64,000 bases of DNA, taken from positions 248,001 through 312,000 of the forward strand of contig CAOLHI010000355.1 of assembly GCA_948474755.1 (NCBI GenBank), written 5' to 3'. Numbering within the stretch: the first letter of the stretch is position 1; each line of letters starts with the position of its first letter. Positions 11,789 through 24,452 of the stretch are shown piece after piece. Below the pieces are notes generated by a model that did not search any database, was not told the DNA's origin, and saw only the letters and a program-made list of their open reading frames with translations. Both the position numbers and the translations under genes were made by a program. Source of the DNA: Ctenosaura bakeri (Eukaryota; Chordata; Lepidosauria; Squamata; Iguanidae).

Positions 11789-12240
11789 AAAAGAACCATC
11801 CTCTTTTCTAGACTGAGTGACAAAAGGCCTTTCTGAATGCCTGGGTGGAAAAATGGAGGCAGCACCCCAGGATGGCTGGCCCCCTGAGGTGGTGCTGCCA
11901 CTTTCCCCTCGTTATGAAATGACCCTCAACTTATCCACATGACATACCAAAATCCATAATTTTGGTCCCTAAACCTGCCTTTGACTTATACCTGAGGTTG
12001 ACTTATGCAGGATTATATATGGTATATATTTCCTTGTGTCTCCCTAAAATTAAAAGTACTGATTTTCCCTACAAGATAGCTGTCAAGATTACTAATTATT
12101 ACATTTTAATAGCTTATATCTTTCAACTTATGAAACAAAAAAGGGACAGTTAGTGTTAACAAATAACCCTTTGGATGATGTCTTTTGAACCTATGCAGAA
12201 GATTTTGAACCTGTAGAACACTAAAGCTTTAGCTATAGAG

Positions 12241-12466
12241 AGAGCCAGCATGGTGCGGTGGTTTGAATGCTGGACTAAGACACTGGGAGATCTGGGTTAG
12301 AATCTATGCTTAGCCATGGAAATCTACTCGGTTACCTGGGGCCACTCACGTTCTCTCAGCCTCAGAGGAAGGTAAAGGCAAACCCTCTGAATCAATCTTG
12401 CCAAGAAAAACCTGTTATAGGTTTACCTTAGGATTGCCATAATGACGAAGGCACACAAGAACAGCA
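12241..12466 (+). mobile_element. Sauria-type SINE (tRNA-derived), near full length
   Basis: The head carries tRNA-like pol III boxes (tggtgcggtggtt for box A, gggttagaatct for box B) and cttagccatggaaa. The middle has ctcagaggaaggtaaaggca. The tail, cttaggattgccataatgac then gaaggcacacaagaac, is the Bov-B-like 3' end used for retroposition by RTE LINEs. It is a SINE, not a tRNA gene: the box B core is mutated and there is no cloverleaf 3' half. Confidence 0.85.
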
Positions 12467-12469
12467 GTA

Positions 12470-14390
12470 AAATATAGTCCTATACATAAAAGAGTTGGGC
12501 AACTGCTGTAGACACCAATTTTTGCTTCTGGACAGGTCACAGTGGAGCATTCAGTTGAGAATTTGTGCAAAATGCAACCTGGATTTAAACACAAGTCTAC
12601 TTTTAGTTTCAATTTCTTGCATTTGACACCAAATTTTGTGTGTTTTCAAAAGAGTTTTAGGGGTTGGGGAGTTTGTAAGATAACTACATTTTGAGAAACT
12701 TAGGTGGCTTTTCTGAGTGTTTTTTCACTCCTACAAAAATATTTAAAACTGGGAGGTGTTTGGAAAAACATGGCAATGAAAAAGAATTTGAAGGGAAAGA
12801 ATTAAAAGCCATGGCAGAGATAGGTTAATCTAAAAGCCTGCTGCCTCTGGGTGAAACAATAATGATCTGAAAAGTTAGCAGAAGAAGAATGGGCAAGATA
12901 AGTCACATGCATCAAAGAGCAAGATACCTATGAATGTTATTCACACTGTGGGGCTTACTGACAGAAAATCTGTTCCTCATGAGTTTGTATTTTAAGGCAC
13001 ACACTGTCCTTGGTTTTGTGCCATTCTATTTTTCAGTGACCTGAATGGGAACAGTCTGGAGGCCATTTCTCAAAATTCAAAACTACAGTTTTTTAGGCTA
13101 TCATGGTTCAAGAGCCCTCTGTAATTGCACCACTATGCCTTACTGCATATCTTACCTTACAATGTCCAACCTTATAGTGTAGTCAATCTGTCACAGTAAG
13201 GAATAAAGAAGCAAATGTTAAGTGTATGCTTGCACTACCAGCAGATTTATGAAAATGCTTGTAATTACGGTAAATAGCTTTCTGGACTTCCTAAGAATCA
13301 AGAACAATTTCTAAGCACAACGGGCTAAGGCCAACATCAGGTCTCAAACAGAGTATACCCAATGAATAAACTGCTGAATTGCAAATCAACACATGTTTAA
13401 ATCTCAATGATTTAACGAGTCTACTCTAGATGAAACAAACAACTAGATACAGGCCAGGATTCTAGCATACAGAACAGCATACAGTGAAACTGCAATTGTG
13501 AGGTACATTTACACCTTGCTAGATATGCAGCACACAAGTCTGTCTTTGTGCAGACACAGATTAATCCATATATGAATCACAGAGACAACAACAGCAGTCT
13601 GTTGTACTATAGCAGAATTCTGTATACTACTGTATACATTCTGCATTATAAAATATATTACCCTCAAGAAGGAGAGGGAGAAATTTCAGCGTTCAGCAGA
13701 CTGAGGACTCCTATGCCTTTTGCATGAAAATCACAGACACACAGAGTTGGAAGGGCCCCATAGACCATCAAATCCTATGGGAAAAGGAAGAAAGGGCTAC
13801 CACCAAAACATTTAGATAAAAGCTCTAGAAGGTTCCAAAACGATGTCCTGAGCAGGTATAACATTTGTGTGAGTGATGAAGAGACCATGAAGAAGAACCA
13901 GAATTAAATCTTTATTTGCAAAGTTGGAAGCACAGGTTTCTTGTTATCACTCCTTAAGACACCTACCTATGTGCACCACAGAATACAATGCACAAGCACA
14001 AACTGATAATTAAGCAGTTAAGCATTTAAAAGTTGCTCCATTCCTTATATTAACAAATCAAATAAAATGACGGTCAACTATCTAAATTAAAAGTGCAAGA
14101 AATGGAGAGGCTGTTGAGACATCCCTAGACTGTTACCATAATCTCTTTGACTAAAGGAAGACAGGAATAATCAGACTGCTACTTCAAGGGCAAGCTAATT
14201 AAAAAAAAAAAACAAGAACTGCATCTTGGAACACTTTGTCCACATTCAACCTAACAGAGCTACTACTACAAAAATTTTTTTGTATTTACACATTTATTTG
14301 ATATGCATATAACAAACACGACCATATACCTATAGTGGGGAATCTGCAGCCTACAGGCAAATCTGTGAACTGATAAGAGTACTGTGTTCT
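12470..14390. other. Mostly unique intronic DNA with a short CR1 3' end
   Basis: At about 13727-13785 the phrase agagttggaagggccccata followed by gaccatcaaatcc is the complement of a CR1 LINE 3' end. The rest shows no recognised feature. Confidence 0.45.
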
Positions 14391-14392
14391 TG

Positions 14393-14612
14393 GTTGTCAT
14401 GTGCCTTGAAGACATTTCTGACCTATGGTAACCCTAATGTGAACTTATCATGTGGCTTTCTTGGCAACATTTGTTCATAGCAGATTTCCAACTGTCTTCC
14501 TCAGAAAGAAAATGAATTGCCCAAGGTCACCCAATGGGATTCCAAGCCTGAACAGAGATCAAAAACTTTGGCCTCCCAGAGTTCTAGTCCAACATTCAAA
14601 CCACGACATCAC
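14393..14612 (-). mobile_element. Sauria-type SINE, minus orientation, diverged
   Basis: The plus-strand order is the complement of the SINE: tail (ttgtcatgtgccttgaagac), middle (cccaaggtcacccaatggga), then the head with the box region near 14590. It differs from the copy at 12.2 kb at many sites. Confidence 0.75.
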
Positions 14613-15920
14613 ATTACCTCTATTCTCCATTCACCATTTGCTGTGCTCCTGACCACCACTAGCTGTACAGCCCACCTGACTTCCCGTATCTCAATGGCCC
14701 TTCATAGGAAAGCAGTTCCCCATCCCATCCATAATTTAAATATTCCTTGCCAAAAACAACATGCCACCCTTATAAAGAAACCAAGGACTATATATTCCAT
14801 TATATATGAATGATGGGAATCATGCACCCCTTCAAGTGTTTTGTTTTCAGACTGCAAGTTCAGTAATCCTAGCTGACATAGCTAAAGGTGAGGCAGTTGT
14901 AATCCAAGTTATGGATGGCTGTATGATTCCTAACTCTGATATATACAATCATTTTTAACAGCAGTTAAACTGAAACAGAAAAAATAGTAATATCTGCCAG
15001 GAATGTTTATTTAAATTAGGCCTCAGGCAGCTGTAGTGACAGTAACAGCAGGTGTAATAACAGTGACAATTACAAATGTTAATGTTAAATAAAGCTTGCT
15101 TTAAGCTTAAAGGAATCTGTTACATGAAAACATTGTATTTCACTGTATTATATTTCATTTGGCTGCTGTCTTTCTTCCAGAGTAGGACCCAAAGGAGCTC
15201 CCACCATAATACACTGATTCTTCAGAACACATTCAGATGCTACAGTCCATACAAATAATACAAGTAATTTTTTCTGAAACAGCCACAACAGAATCCAGTA
15301 CCCGAGTAAAATTATCCTCCCATCATTCTACAGAACAGGCTTTTTCAAGCATCCATCCAAGATCATAAGGATCTAGTGTGAAAAGCATAGACAGACAAGC
15401 TGCCTGCTCTACTTTGAAATAACCTCAACTGCATACAACACCACCATTTTAGGATCAGGTCCCCAAGTCCTCCAAACCACTGTTTTTGTAACCACGTTTT
15501 CCAAGGTCTTCTCTTGGGATGGGAGGAGATCACAATCAGGGACAAGTAATATATTTACCCAGAGAGTTTTAAGTATTCAAGATGTTTCAAATACATGATC
15601 TCCATAATTCTCTTGACATGTCTTTGACATTATTATTCCCATATTAGAGACAGAAGGATTGATTCTGGAAAAACCGTGACTTACTAAGATCACTTACTGA
15701 GTTTGTGACTGAAGAGAATTTTGTATGAGGGACCTCCCAGCACTCAGTTCATACTCTAAACTCCTACAGACTGGCTCTCGTAAATATAAAACATTCCCAT
15801 CAGTCAGAATTAAGAATACTTTATCTAATCTATTTTCTAGCACTATTCCAGGAGTTCAGAGTAAAAGTCATTTTAAGATATAAAAATGATGGTAATAAAT
15901 ATATAAGTTTTAAATGACAG
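14613..15920. other. Unique-looking intronic DNA
   Basis: No recognised feature; the small ORFs here have no family signature. Confidence 0.45.
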
Positions 15921-17595
15921 GGCCACTGCATGGAGAAGATGACCAAGTATCAACATGGAGCAGAGAAAAAGCAGAACTACTCAATATCTTCTCTGCCTCA
16001 GTTTTCTCCCAAAAGGAAAAAAAGTACTCAACCTGGGGAGTGAGGAGCAGGTGAGGAGCATGTGGGGAAGTGGGGTAAATGCAGCACAGTAGAGGTAAAG
16101 AAGTAGTGCAGGAATACTTGGCTACTCTAAATGAATTCAAGTCTCCAGGGTCAGATGACTTACATCCAACGATATTAAAAGAACTGGCAGAAGTCATTTC
16201 AGAACCGTTCACAATAACAGGAGAAGTCCCAGCACACTGAAGGAGAGAGAGCAAATGCTGTCCCCATCTTCAAAAAGGGAAGAAAAGAAGACCCAAATAA
16301 GTATTGCCAAGTCAGCATGATGTCAACACCCAGAAAGATTCTAGAGCAGATCATTAAACAGTCTGTAATTACTTAGAAAGCAATGCTGTGAGCACTAAAA
16401 GTCAACATGGGTTTCTCAAAAACAAGTCATGCCAGACTAATCTTATCTCTTTTTATGACAGAGTTACGAGCTTGACAGATGAAGGGAATGCTGTGGATGT
16501 AGCATTTCTTTTCTTCATAAGGCCTTTGAGAAAGTTCCCCATGATATTCTTGCAAAGAAACTAGTAAAATGTGGGCTAGACAGTGCTGCTGTTAGGTTGA
16601 TTTGTAACTGGTTGACTGACCAAACCCAAAGGGTGCTCACCAATGGGTTCTTTTCATCCTGAAGAGAAGTAACTAGTGGGGAGCCACAGGGTCCTGTCCT
16701 GGGCCCAGTAATATTCAGCATCTTTATCAATGACCTGGATGAAGGAATAGAGAGTACGCTGATCAAATTTGCAGATGATACCAAATTGGGAGGTACTGCT
16801 AATACCCCAGAGGACAAGATCAAAATTCAAAATGACCTTGACAGATTGGAGTGCTGGGCCAAGGCTAACAAAATGAATTTCAACAGAGAGAAATGTAAGG
16901 TCCTACACCCAAGCAGAAAAAATGAGGTGCACAAATACAGGATGGGAGATACCTGGCTGTGCAACAGCATGTGTGAAAGGGATCTAAGAGTCTTAGTAGA
17001 CCACAAGCTGAGCATGAGTCAGCAGTGTGATGCAGCAGTCAAGAAAGCCAATGCAATTCTTGGTTGCATGAACAGGATTATGGTGTCTCGATTGATGAAA
17101 GTAATAGTACCAATTTATTCTTCTTTGGTCAGACCTCATCTGGAATACTGTGTCCAGTTCTGGTCACCTCATTTCAAGAAGGATTATCGACAAGCTAGAA
17201 TGTGTCCAGAGGAGGGTGACCAAAATGGTGAAGGGTCTGGAAGTCGTGCTCTATGAGGAGTGGCTTAGGGAGCTGGGTATGCTTAGTCTGCAGAAGAGAA
17301 GGTTAAGAGAGGACATAACAGCCATGTTTAAATATTTGAAGGGACGTCATATCGAAGAGGGAACAGGCTTGTTTTCCACTGCTTCAGAGACTAGGACAAG
17401 GAGCAATGGATTCAAACTACAAGAAAAGAAATTCCACTTGAACCTCAGGAAGACCTTCCTGACGTTCAGAGATGTCCAGCAGTGGAATATGCTGCCTCAG
17501 AGTGTGTTAGAGTCTCCTTTGGAGGTTTGCATAGCAGGGGGCTGGACTGATGGCCTCTGTGGTCTCTTCCAACTCTATTATTCTATTATTCTAAA
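15921..17595 (+). mobile_element. CR1 LINE, 5'-truncated, ORF2 broken by frameshifts and stops
   Basis: Translation in shifting frames follows CR1 ORF2: a segment resembling LNIFSASVFSQKEKK (about 15980), the reverse-transcriptase core with FADD at 16768-16779, then KFADDTKLGGTANTPEDK, LDRLECWAKANKMNFNREKC, YSSLVRPHLEYCVQFWSPHFKKD, QRRVTKMVKGLE and the C-terminal RDVQQWNMLPQSV. The 3' end, gatggcctctgtggtctctt then ccaactctattattctatt, is the usual CR1 terminus with its short ATTCTAT-type repeat. The endonuclease half is missing, as in most CR1 copies. Confidence 0.9.
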
Positions 17596-17599
17596 TGTA

Positions 17600-17950
17600 C
17601 AATTGGCCTGCCAGATATTCATTCAAAGGGAAAGCGTATCATTTTGACCCAGGGTTTTTTATATATTTTACCTTTGATTCAAGTTCCTGAGACTTTAATA
17701 TATCATTCCATTACAATTCACAAAACTTACTTTCTTGCTATATGAAACAAATGTCAAAATTTATTTTAAGCATAAATGGGTACCTAGGTATAGAGATGAA
17801 CAGTATTACAATGACAAGAGAGGTATGCTGGATCAGACCAAAGTCCTATCTAGCCTAATCTCAGTGAATTCCACAGCATAAATATGCTGTTTGTAATAGT
17901 AGTTTCTTCTACCACTACTTAACTTCTGTGGATGATCCCATACTGCAGTG
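17600..17950. other. Intronic DNA with an unassigned repeat-like phrase
   Basis: The phrase tatgctggatcagaccaaag with tcctatctagcc (17825-17857) resembles an interspersed repeat common in reptile genomes; I cannot name the family. Confidence 0.3.
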
Positions 17951-18370
17951 CAGTGGGCTCCCCATATCTGCTAAGGTTTGGTTCCAGGATCCCCTGGAGA
18001 TACTAAAATTCATGGATTCTCAAGTCCTGGTGGCACAGTGGTTAAATGCTGGTACTGCAGCCACAAGGTTGCAAGTTCAATCCTGCCGGACTCAGCCTTC
18101 CATCCTTCCACAGGTCGGTAAAATGCGTACCCAGCTTGTTGGGGGCAATTAGTTAACACATTGTAAACCACTTAGAAAGCACTTAGCTGATAAGCAGTAT
18201 AGAAATACACATGCTATTGCTACAATAGTGTAGTAAAATGCCATCCCTTATATAAAATGGCAACATTAAAGCCTGGTTTTTTGCATTGTTTTCATTTATT
18301 TAGGAGTATTTTCAAGACATGGTTGATGGAATCCATGGACACAGAATTCATGGATTTGGAAAGCCAACTG
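17951..18370. mobile_element. Tigger-like MITE interrupted by a SINE
   Basis: Left end cagtgggctccccatatctg; right end ggaaagccaactg followed by TA. The interior (ggtttggttccaggatcccc, agtaaaatgccatccc, tatataaaatgg) is the same family as 9630-9842, inverted. A SINE at 18024-18222 splits the body, so the SINE is the younger of the two. Confidence 0.7.
18024..18222 (+). mobile_element. tRNA-derived SINE of a second family
   Basis: The head (ctggtggcacagtggttaaa and the box B-like gcaagttcaatcctg) is tRNA-like. The body contains cacaggtcggtaaaatgcgt and cagcttgttgggggcaatta, and the tail ends tagaaatacacatgctattg. Head and tail both differ from the Sauria-type copies; the (ATTGCT)-type end suggests an L2-clade partner, which is inference. 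Confidence 0.65.
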
Positions 18371-18372
18371 TA

Positions 18373-21300
18373 TTATGAGAGGGGGGAAACATTTTTTTTT
18401 TCAAAACCATGAATAATTTTATATACCTGCATCATGTCTCCCTGTACTCACCCGTTTTTTAAAGTTGAACAGCCAACATACTGTACACTTTTCCTGCTGG
18501 ACAGCTGCTTTAATTCCTTGAATTTTGTGGTGGTCCTTTAGAATAACTAAAACATTTCTAAAGCTGTTTACTTGGGACTGCTTAAATCACCACGTAGAAG
18601 AAATTTTACACGTTAAGTACCAACTCAAATACTAACATTAAAAAACTGAAAGGGGCAATCTCAACTTTTCTGGGTAATAAAAAGAGTAGTACTGTACTAG
18701 GTCCAGCATAAGTTTTGAACATTTCAGTATTCTCTATCAAAAATCTTCCTTTACTACCTAAGTGCAATTGCCTCTGAGAACAGTTCAATCAGATTTATGA
18801 CCATGCTTGTTCTCCCATTAAAGGCTGTTTTCAGTAGAGTTACATGGCACTTAACATTTTATGGTACTTTTAATTTCACATCATGTTCAACAGTGCATGC
18901 AACAAAATGAATTAACATAACCAACAGTAACTTTTGGCCACCCATCCTTTTCAACAAGTACACTTGACTGAACATAGGCTCATTTGAATGTAGAAGCTAG
19001 CAGACTACTTTCTGGACATGAAAAAGGTTACCTTATTTTCTAAAGATCTGCGTACTAATTAAAATTAATGTTCATTTCCAGTCTATGTAGTCCCTGGCCA
19101 GTATTATAAAATGGCATGTGAGGGTCTCAGATCTAACTGCAATGTGTGTATTTTGTTCTGGGACCAATTTCTCATAACCCCAGATGTGTTAGATTTTTGT
19201 CATTCAGTGTTAAACAAGTGCAAGGTATATGGACAAAGACACTCCTAGTATTTTACCTCTGTCAGCAGTTAAGTATAGACCCTGAAAACTTTCGAAGAGC
19301 TAAGTTTAAATGTGCCCAGACTCAAGTTTAAGATCTCTGGCTGCTGCAACTCCTGGTCAGTTGTAGAATACTGCTACTTTAGAAGAAATTAACTTGAAAC
19401 TAGTGTAGCTGCTGCTGCTTTATTTCTCTCCTTTCTTTTTTAATGAATGAATTCTTCTTCCTAGTTCCACTATTCTACAATTACAGATACTGTTACAGGT
19501 AAATAAGTGCTCATAGAAGGTTGTGGAAAGATTCCTGGACCTGTTAACAGTAAGCCTACTAGCTGATTTGGAAGCTGCATAATCAGAATCCCATGATCAT
19601 GATTAAAGAGTGTGTGTGCAGAGGTCAAAGTAGGGTTTTCTCCCCAAAGGATTCTTCCAAGTGAGAGATTCCCAGCAGTAAGCCTCCTTTCTCAAAATGT
19701 TTGCCAATAAGAAGAAAATGTATCAAAACAGCTGTGATTAACAGATGTCTCTAATTTGTATCAAAATAACAGCCATGGCCCCAAAAAGTGAAACGGAACA
19801 TCTCCAATCCTGTTGTTTTTTTTTAAAATAAGATCACCATCATTAATTTCCAAAAGAAATCACCAGACAAAGGCAATGAATTCACTGGGTCCAGTAAGAA
19901 TGGCAAAACAAAAGCAGAAAAGGATAAATAGAGAAACAAAGCTTCCATCTTACTACGTAGAGAATAAATACTCTGAAACACAAGATGGTAGAAGAAAGCA
20001 GTCCATCTGAGTTCGTAAGTTGTAATTGTCAATAAATGAATTTCTTAATCTAATTCCTATGAGGAACTAGCAAATACAGATGAAAGAGTTCATATATGCA
20101 TGTTCAATTACTTCATGGCTTTAGAACCTTGTACTTGGGTCATCATAAATAAACCACTACAGACTGCACTTCACTTAGTGTGCATATTTTGCTCCACGCC
20201 ATCAAGTACTGATAAAGTGATGAGAAATAATATACATGCATGTGTCAACTGCCTCTAAGTATGTTCTCTATTAGGCTCCATCGAAAAGCTTCCCAGCTCC
20301 CAGCCTGAAACTTTCTTACCTAAACTGATTCAACCAACTAAATTTGGTTCAGCTATTTGACCAATCCTGATCAGCTACATTTGCTTTAATGCTTTATGAT
20401 GGTTACAGCTCTATTCTGTGGGAATCAAGCTGATACTAAAAATCTGGACAATTAACAGAAACAAAAGTACATTTTATGCATTACCATTTAATGAACAGTC
20501 TGACACCTTCTTTAATTCCTAGACAAAAAATCCACTGTTACTAGAGAGGAAAAGATGGCCAAACAGTCACAAAGAAGTTTTCAAACATCATGATTGACAG
20601 ATTTATGTTTAGAAGTTCACTGAAAGCAGAACTACAATATTTTACCATTAATTTCTACAGAACTGAGTGCATACTGCTGTTCATCCAATCAAACACTTAG
20701 CAGGCATTAACTCACTTAACCTAATTCTCACTATTACGGGCTATTTATGAAGACTACATGCTGTGGACAAAAACTTTTTAATGCATTCAGCTTTAAATTG
20801 TAGGCTAAACACAAAGTAAATGACTCCAGATAAGAATCAGGCATTTCTAATTTAGATTCTGTGAGGGAGAAAAGGAACACTAAACTGAGAATCAAGCTAA
20901 AATACTAGAATGTTGCTCTGCAACTGAACTGTCTACATTGTACATTCAAATGAGGCTTATGCATCAAAGATCATATCTGGAGTATGCTGGACACTAGTTT
21001 GTTTTCAACTATTAGATTTGGCTTCAGAATGTCAGTCCTGGACATGTGGTCAACAGGAATTAAGTTCTGTAATATCTCTTATGAATAGGTCAAATTATTA
21101 GCCTTTTTTTGGAAAGCTCGCTCTTAGATGAGAACTGACATGACACTTGATATTGACAATGAAATGTGTGTGTTATTCAGCCATATAATTAATTTCTGGG
21201 ATTTGAAGGACAAAGGGAATTACTTGCCAGAGCAACAACAACAGCTAAGTGTTTAATTTTGCAAAATTCAAAATCTGAGAACACCCTGATTATCCAGATC

Positions 21301-24275
21301 TTGATCTTGATTTAAGATCTTCTAACATTAGCCAAGAAAGAATGCTTTACAAAAAGTTGAAAGAGGCAGAGTTTCAAACCATCTGGCATACTTTTCTGAG
21401 ACTCTGTGAAATACAGAAGTGTTTATTTTATTGTCATACCATTATATACCTACCAACTATTTATTTCCTCTTTTTTATTGTTTCTTTGAACTTTGGCATG
21501 TGACTATATAAATTCGTATTTCATACCTACAAATATGGAACTCTAATGTAGTGTGCTGTAGTGTGCTGCAAGTGATGAGATGGGGATTGCCAGCAAGTTT
21601 GTTTCTGAAAACCCAACAAAATGCTCATTAAAGATCAAATGGGTGAGTGAAAAATTCTCTAGGTACTCCTAGTGACCTATGATTGAACCCAAGCAGTCAG
21701 CGAAAGTGTGCCACATGGACAAGAGGTCTGCAGCTGTGACTGGTCAGCAATTTGAAAAACCTCTGAGCAATTAAGAATTTACAGGGGTGACAAGTTAAAG
21801 TCATAACATACAGTAAAAGTTATAGAACAGTCTTCCCAAAGAGTTTAATTTCATTAAATTCCTGTAGTATTTTCAAATGCTTTTGGTATTACAAGTTTTA
21901 TATTTTATTTTTTTTATCTAAAATCTTCAGACATGTATTTATTCTGAGCTGCCTGAAGAATACTACATTACAGAGCAGCACAGAAGAACCATAAATAAAC
22001 AAGTTCCCCTTCAGACTGAACTTCAGGGGTTCATGCAGGAGACTAGGAACCACGTAACAACAGAATCCCCTGTTTCTGAACTACTTTTGGTTTATAAGTG
22101 TTGTTTTTAAACTAATGCTTTGAGGTCACTGTACTGCTATCAAGCCATCATGCTTTGCCATTTATTTACTTCTCTGAGCTATGAAATAAGAGGGGCTCTC
22201 ATTTTTACCATCTATCACAAAATTATCACAGTAGTAACATAACCTGTAAAGTGTTCTGTGCTATGAAAAGAAGAGTTGTCTACTTCCCTCTATTTCCTAA
22301 GAAGGCCACCTTCACTGAACTTTTGACCATATACAGATATACTTAACTGCCAAGATGGTCTACTTGATGCAAAGCTTAATTAAAATATGTTATCTCTAGA
22401 AGCAATTGCCCTGTAAATCTGATAGTAAGTCAGTACCATCATAGCTATCTGAAATATACAGACTGCAGAAGCTTCAGACTAAGGCCTTCACATCTGTCCT
22501 CAGTTACAGTAAACTCTTCAGCTCATCAACTTATGTTTTTATAATTTACAGACTAGAGATTACGCGTCAAGTGAAATAACAGTTACTACATTCAGAATCT
22601 CATTTCCCATTTTTCACAAAGTAGAACTGCTAGGCATTCTCTCCTTGATGCCCGAACCAGCTAACAGTGTTTCAGACAACTAGCAGAATAAGTTATTTGA
22701 GTGCAGGTGAATAATTAAATGATAACTGCAAACTAGCTCCACTTCATGGTAACGCACAATCACTTTCAAATAGTTATTTGCACATAGGATTGCTTACTCC
22801 TGCTATGAATTTAATCATGGCAATGTAGGAGCCAACAGCAAACTTTTGCCTAATTCTGTTGAATCAGTTCCAATTCCTGATGCCTAAAACTTTAACAGAA
22901 TGCTTAATTCTGCACACTTGACAACACGTCCTTCCCTTTATGCATGTCCTTACTGGCATTTGTTAAGTAGTCAGGAAGATATATGGACTGACTGTAAACA
23001 ATTAACAGGCTTCCACAAGGGAGGGCCCTAATTCTATTTAGCCCTTAAAAAGAGGTTATACTCTGATTTAGCCTTGCAACCCAAAACTGGTCATTCAGGA
23101 TGTGGCAAAACAGATCCAGGTATTTTGGTATAAAATGCACCACGTAGATCCTGCGGCTACGCTGTTATTGCTGAAGGATCTTCACTTAGAGCAAGGACAG
23201 ACAATTTTGGCAGCGGGGTGCTGAAATCAATGCCACACCCCTTCATGAAAGACCAACTGAGGTCCATCTTCATGCTTCCCTTTCCTCTCCCACTTCATTC
23301 ATCCACTACTTCATCCTCTCACACATCCCTTCTCCTCCCTACATCATGGTAAGGTGTGTATCACGGTTTCCCTGACCTCCAGGTTGCTTTACCACAGTTC
23401 TCTGTAAATTCCCTCAGGTGCAAAAAATATTATCTGTCATGTTATTTTCAATGGTCGCTATTCATTTGTGACATTATTTTCCTCCAGTATTCATCAGATC
23501 TAGTCACCTGGGCTAGTTAGACAGTACAAAGTATTTGAAACTTTTAAATCTGTTTCTAACTTACTGTTAAACTTTAACGTTTAACTTACTTATTTTATTG
23601 TTTTAAACTGTTTAACTTGTTTTAATGCTATCTAAGCCATCATGAAATTTTTGATAGAGATTATTATTAAAATATTTTAAATATTAAATATTTTAACAAT
23701 AAGAACAACAATAATAATAATACCCTGAAAAATCTTTCTGTTTGACAAAATTTTAACTTGTGGAATGGGACAGACTGCATGTGGTTTGGTATTTTTAATT
23801 CTGTACTGTTCTAGATAGTTCCTCATATTGTTTTATTGCTTGAACTGGATATATCATTTTTGTTCCCCACTTTCCAAAACTTGAAAAAAACAAACAAACA
23901 GTGAACTATTTCTACACAAAGGGTAACACTCAAACAAGAGAGCCAGCTGGTCCAATGGCTCTTCAATATTCTCTTTTGTCTCATTTGAAATTTTATCAAA
24001 ATAAAGCTTTATTCAAAGTATCAAGTATAAGCATTACTGCACTTCAAGTTTTAGGAATGTATCACTAATACAGAAGGCATCAATAATCCTGTAACTATAA
24101 CATACATATCTGACAGTATAAGTCTATCACAGGCAGAGAGCACAAATGTTTATAGCAGCATATCATAGTTATGCTCACTTGCTACAACTGTTTCTTTCTT
24201 TCCCAGAAACTCTCCACGGATTGGCAGCTTACCCACAATCTATGGGCCACCACTTTGTGTACCACTGGGATACAG
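18373..24275. other. Repeat-poor stretch of intron 1
   Basis: Nearly 6 kb with no SINE, LINE or terminal-repeat element that I can name, apart from a possible old L2-like tail with (AAT)n near 23560-23720. No plausible coding exon seen. The low insertion load contrasts with the rest of the window. Confidence 0.45.
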
Positions 24276-24452
24276 TTTTGTTGTTGTGTGCCTTCAAGTT
24301 GTTTCCAACCTATCGCAACCCTAAAGCAAACCTATCACAGAGTTTTATGGGTGTGAGAGTGTGTGATGCTCCCAAGGTCACCCAGTGAGTTTCCATGGCC
24401 AAGTGGAGTATCAGACCTGGTTTCCAGGGTCATAGTCCAGTTATTGTACTAT
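24276..24452 (-). mobile_element. Sauria-type SINE, minus orientation
   Basis: Tail complement ttgttgttgtgtgccttcaa at the left, then gttgtttccaacctatcgca, the middle cccaaggtcacccagtgag, and the head near 24430. It is shortened relative to the full element. Confidence 0.8.

Larger units (their letters stand above)
10495..12025. mobile_element. Possible MITE interrupted by an LTR-like insertion
   Basis: The left part (10495-10990) begins ctgtatacactcatgtataa. The right part (about 11795-12025) ends gaggttgacttatgcaggat then atatatggtatat, a degenerate inverse of that end. Similar internal phrases occur on both sides (ggatgcctggatgggaaaat at about 10738 and tgaatgcctgggtggaaaaa at about 11836). 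An inverted pair (ctgagtagagtgg at 10629, ccactctactcag at 10864) lies in the left part. The LTR-like block at 11110-11760 sits between them. Boundaries and unity of the element are uncertain. Confidence 0.4.

Noticed and set aside
12241..12310. tRNA gene
   Set aside because: Box A/B-like head only; mutated box B, no acceptor-stem 3' half, SINE tail follows.
16786..17647. Host reverse-transcriptase-like gene
   Set aside because: Sequence and 3' end are those of a truncated CR1 copy with frameshifts.
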